Below, in pieces: positions 61,306 through 64,000 of a stretch of DNA of 64,000 nucleotides. The stretch comes from Nautilus pompilius (Eukaryota > Mollusca > Cephalopoda > Nautilida > Nautilidae), in contig JACATO010001115.1 in NCBI GenBank assembly GCA_018389105.1, positions 124,001 to 188,000 of the forward strand. Reading direction: 5' to 3'. Positions within the stretch are counted from its first letter, which is position 1, and every line of letters starts with the position of its first letter. A program made the translations under genes and the position numbers. Under the pieces are notes generated by a model. The model ran no database searches, was not told the DNA's origin, and saw only the letters and a program-made list of their open reading frames with translations.

Positions 61306-63655
61306 ATGCCAAAGATTATTAATGAAGGCGATTACGTGATGCTGAGGCGAGATAAAAGCCTAAAGGTAGTGCTAGTAAAATCTGCCAGGTGAGTTTTTTC
61401 TGCTGTCTGGGTGGGGGTTGGGGTTAGTCGTAGGCAGGGTCACCAATCCTGGGTTCTGATGTGAGGGCGGCTGTACCCGCGGGAGTTTAACGGGTAAGAA
61501 CTCCCCCCCCCAATTTGTCGTCGGTGGTTTGTCCCCCCCCCCACCCCCAACCCAACTCCCTTCTGACAGGTGTCATATATTTTCAGTTCTGCCGCAGTGT
61601 TCGTCTTCCCCGCGCTTGGGTCTGTAAGGGATAGTGTTAGAGTCGACGTTTAGAAGGAGGAAGGGGTGGGGCACGATACTCCGTCCGAATAAGTGGATAA
61701 CTAACTACTCTACCATGTAATAGCGATAACCAAACATTCGAATTTTTGCAGAAATACAATTAACCGAGCTAGAGAGAAGAATTGTAATTACCTATAGCTG
61801 TCACCATACCTGTGTGTCTGAAGACGGAGTTTTTCGGTTGTTCGGGAATCTTAATCGCGGAAAGAAGGAAGCAGAAATTTGAGCTGATGTAGACGAAATA
61901 AATCGAAAACTAAAGAAGTCATTAGGGAGAAGAATAAAAATAAGCATAAGAACACTAGCTTTCGAAAAGAAACAACTTTGTAATCACCTAAGTGGGCAGA
62001 AGAGAATTGGGTACCAAAGATTATCTTGGCAGCAAAGGTTCTGGATCTTCTCTTTGCCAATGTTTAGATTGTGATTACAATTTTTCATATTTGAGAACAT
62101 GAAGGAGTTTGAAAATTGTTTGTTTGTTTTTGTTTTTTTAAGTTTTATTTTGAGTTTAAAATGTATTGAGAATATTAAGATCTGCTCATTTTTTTAAAAA
62201 AAAAAAGAAAGTGTTTGTCAGGTTTCATAAAGCTCAGTGGTTCAACAAAGAATGTGAGTAGTCAAGCTCTCGAAATGTGGCACCTCGGAAAAAATGTACC
62301 AATGTTGCCTGTGAGAACCTGGGAACTGCTACTTTTAGCTAAATTATAGCATCAGAGGTGTGCTCGTTCATTCATAGTTAGAATTTTTCTTTTAAAAGAT
62401 TTCTTTGATGGTTTTATTGATATAATAAATTGGAGTTTTCGTGTTGGTGTTTAACCGAGATGATGCAATAGCAACAACAGGTAGAAAAATGTCTAGCTTC
62501 AAGTTAGCCATCAGCTGCAGATTCATGTTGAGAGAGCTGATCACTAATCTCATCAGACCATCTTTCAGGCCAGTATTTGTGGACAAAATCCAGTTTACCT
62601 TAGATGAAATTATTGGCCAGCCTTATGGTTCAAAATTTGCTCTGAAAAACGGAAAGATGGTGAAAGTAGATGGAAAACAAATGGATTGTATTGACCTACA
62701 AGGTATTGTATTTTTGTATTTTAGAACAAGACCTACTTTGTTTGTTTGATTCCCTCCTGTTAATTTTATTAATAAATACAACATACTTTTGTCATATTTT
62801 CCGTGTTTGTTATAAACTTATTTTTTCAGCCTATACTTGAGTTTATTAGAGAAAAAACAGCTGAAGTAATTTATCTTCAATATACAAAAACTTTTATTTT
62901 TTAATAAATCATTTTGCTGAATGTAAAATATAGCATGGAAATATTCTGAGTTGACTGGAAATAGTATTGAGAATGTAAACATTGCAATTGTTCACTTATA
63001 AAATCTCTCATTTTAAAAATGTCTTAATAAATTTATCCATATCTGATAAATAATATTTTATATAAAAATGGAATTCTATTGAGTTTATACTTTCAGCCAA
63101 AACTAATTTAAAAAATTTTTGTAGTAAGGTACATTCTCGTGTACATTTAAAAAATATTACAGTAAATACTGAAAGTCAAATTGTGAAATAGAATTTAATT
63201 AATATAAACTAGAATACATTTATACTATTTCTCAGTGGTCAATTTTTAAAAAAAAATTAAATCTAATTTATTATCTCTCAAAGACATAGCTTTGTTTGTT
63301 TGTTTTGGTCAAATTTGTAAAGGGCTCACTTGTGTTAAACCTTGAGACTTATATTTACCATGATCCAAGGTAATGAAATTGGTCTTCTGTGGTATGCACT
63401 GTGATTTAAGGCAGATAAATTGATTTTCCTCTAAAATGGATTGCACTGGATACGGAATATTTCATGATATCTCAAACAACACTTGTTGTTGTTGTTCTTC
63501 ATTAAATTTTAGGTTTTTCTTTCTTTCCTTTTTTATTTTGTATTTAAGAGTATGGAAAAGGGATAGACAACAGAAATCTGGTTGGTCGGGACAGTAACCA
63601 GAAATTATCACATGATGAGATACAGTCAATGAAGAAGAGTGGAGTTGATGGAGAA
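61306..63655 (+). CDS. TRMT6: TRMT6, non-catalytic subunit of tRNA m1A58 methyltransferase (5' part)
   Basis: TRMT6 (yeast Gcd10) pairs with TRMT61A to methylate adenosine 58 in tRNA. Three coding exons are visible: 61306-61388, 62569-62702 and 63549-63655, with consistent AG/GT borders and phases (2, 1, 0). The reading MPKIINEGDYVMLRRDKSLK matches the family start (GDFVVLKREDVFK). It continues with FTLDEIIGQPYGSKFAL (human FYLDNVIGHSYGTAFEV) and GIDNRNLVGRDSNQKLSHDE (human GTDNRNIVDDGKSQKLTQDD). The third exon ends VDGE followed by GTAAGC, and the gene continues off the right edge, so only about 108 residues are present. The second exon starts at the acceptor at 62568, not at the longer open frame upstream of it. 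Confidence 0.95.
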
Positions 63656-64000
63656 GTAAGCGAATTAGTTAAATTAAAGATATTTGTACACTAAATTTGA
63701 TAGTTGTAGTAAATTTTTTGCCTGTTTCTTTAAGAACAGTTTCAGACACCTGATTTGCTTGTTATTTTGCTAAGTTATAAATTACATTATCCTCTTGATG
63801 ATATCCTGTTTTGACATCCTGTGCTTCTATTAGTATAATTATTATTGTTGTTCAGAAAGTTAAAAAAAAAACAAAGAGTCAATTTAGTGTTTTATCACAT
63901 TTGCTAAATTAACTTATAAGAATTTAAAGATAGAATTACTTTTATGGCACTGATATCTAAACCAAAGTGGGAATGATTTTGCTTTGATCTACAATTTTGT
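63656..64000. other. TRMT6 intron 3, running off the window
   Basis: AT-rich sequence after the GTAAGC donor at 63656. I see no acceptor-bounded exon with TRMT6 similarity before the window ends. Confidence 0.5.

Noticed and set aside
62441..62568. Upstream extension of TRMT6 exon 2
   Set aside because: The open frame continues upstream of the AG at 62567-62568, but only splicing at that AG joins exon 1 in phase and matches the family.

Overview
This window is intron-rich, AT-rich animal DNA, not prokaryotic. Protein-coding exons are short, flanked by GT..AG sites, and scattered among decayed DNA transposons and non-LTR fragments. Four genes are recognisable by conserved metazoan protein families. 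The mixture of long introns, Tc1/mariner, pogo/Tigger, hAT and tRNA-SINE remnants, and CpG-rich promoters in otherwise CpG-poor DNA suits an invertebrate, possibly a lophotrochozoan such as a cephalopod mollusc. That species guess is inference and weak.

Layout from left to right. (1) 1-9,300: a minus-strand gene whose first coding exon (7168-7369) encodes the N-terminus of a Smaug/SAMD4-like protein, with a large CpG-rich promoter region at about 7,400-9,250. A phase-compatible short terminal exon lies at 4899-4957. A decayed multicopy transposon-like protein gene occupies about 2,390-3,920. (2) 12,744-36,230, minus: a complete synoviolin/HRD1 (SYVN1) gene. I could join 14 coding exons with every splice phase consistent, giving 607 residues. 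Its introns contain two pogo/Tigger elements, mariner and Tc1 fragments, a tRNA-derived SINE and a hAT remnant. (3) 36,230-36,850: a CpG-rich divergent promoter between SYVN1 and a plus-strand Speedy/RINGO (SPDYA-like) gene, 36,854-47,213, in six coding exons. The first exon carries an apparent one-base frameshift just upstream of the conserved core. (4) 53,240-56,805, plus: a six-exon M14 metallocarboxypeptidase with a predicted signal peptide and a C-terminal membrane anchor. (5) 59,769-60,758, minus: an intronless 329-codon gene I do not recognise. It lies head-to-head with TRMT6. (6) 61,306 to the right edge, plus: the first three coding exons of TRMT6, the non-catalytic subunit of the tRNA m1A58 methyltransferase.

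The genes do not form an operon or a dedicated system. They belong to unrelated housekeeping or regulatory pathways: ER-associated degradation, CDK activation, peptide trimming, tRNA modification and translational control. Two pairs share CpG-rich intergenic regions and may share bidirectional promoters. I found no CRISPR array, rRNA or convincing tRNA gene, and no clear sign of a novel multi-gene system. The most notable observations are the SPDYA frameshift, the short Smaug-like gene model, the membrane-anchored carboxypeptidase with an altered substrate-binding residue, and the unrecognised single-exon gene.
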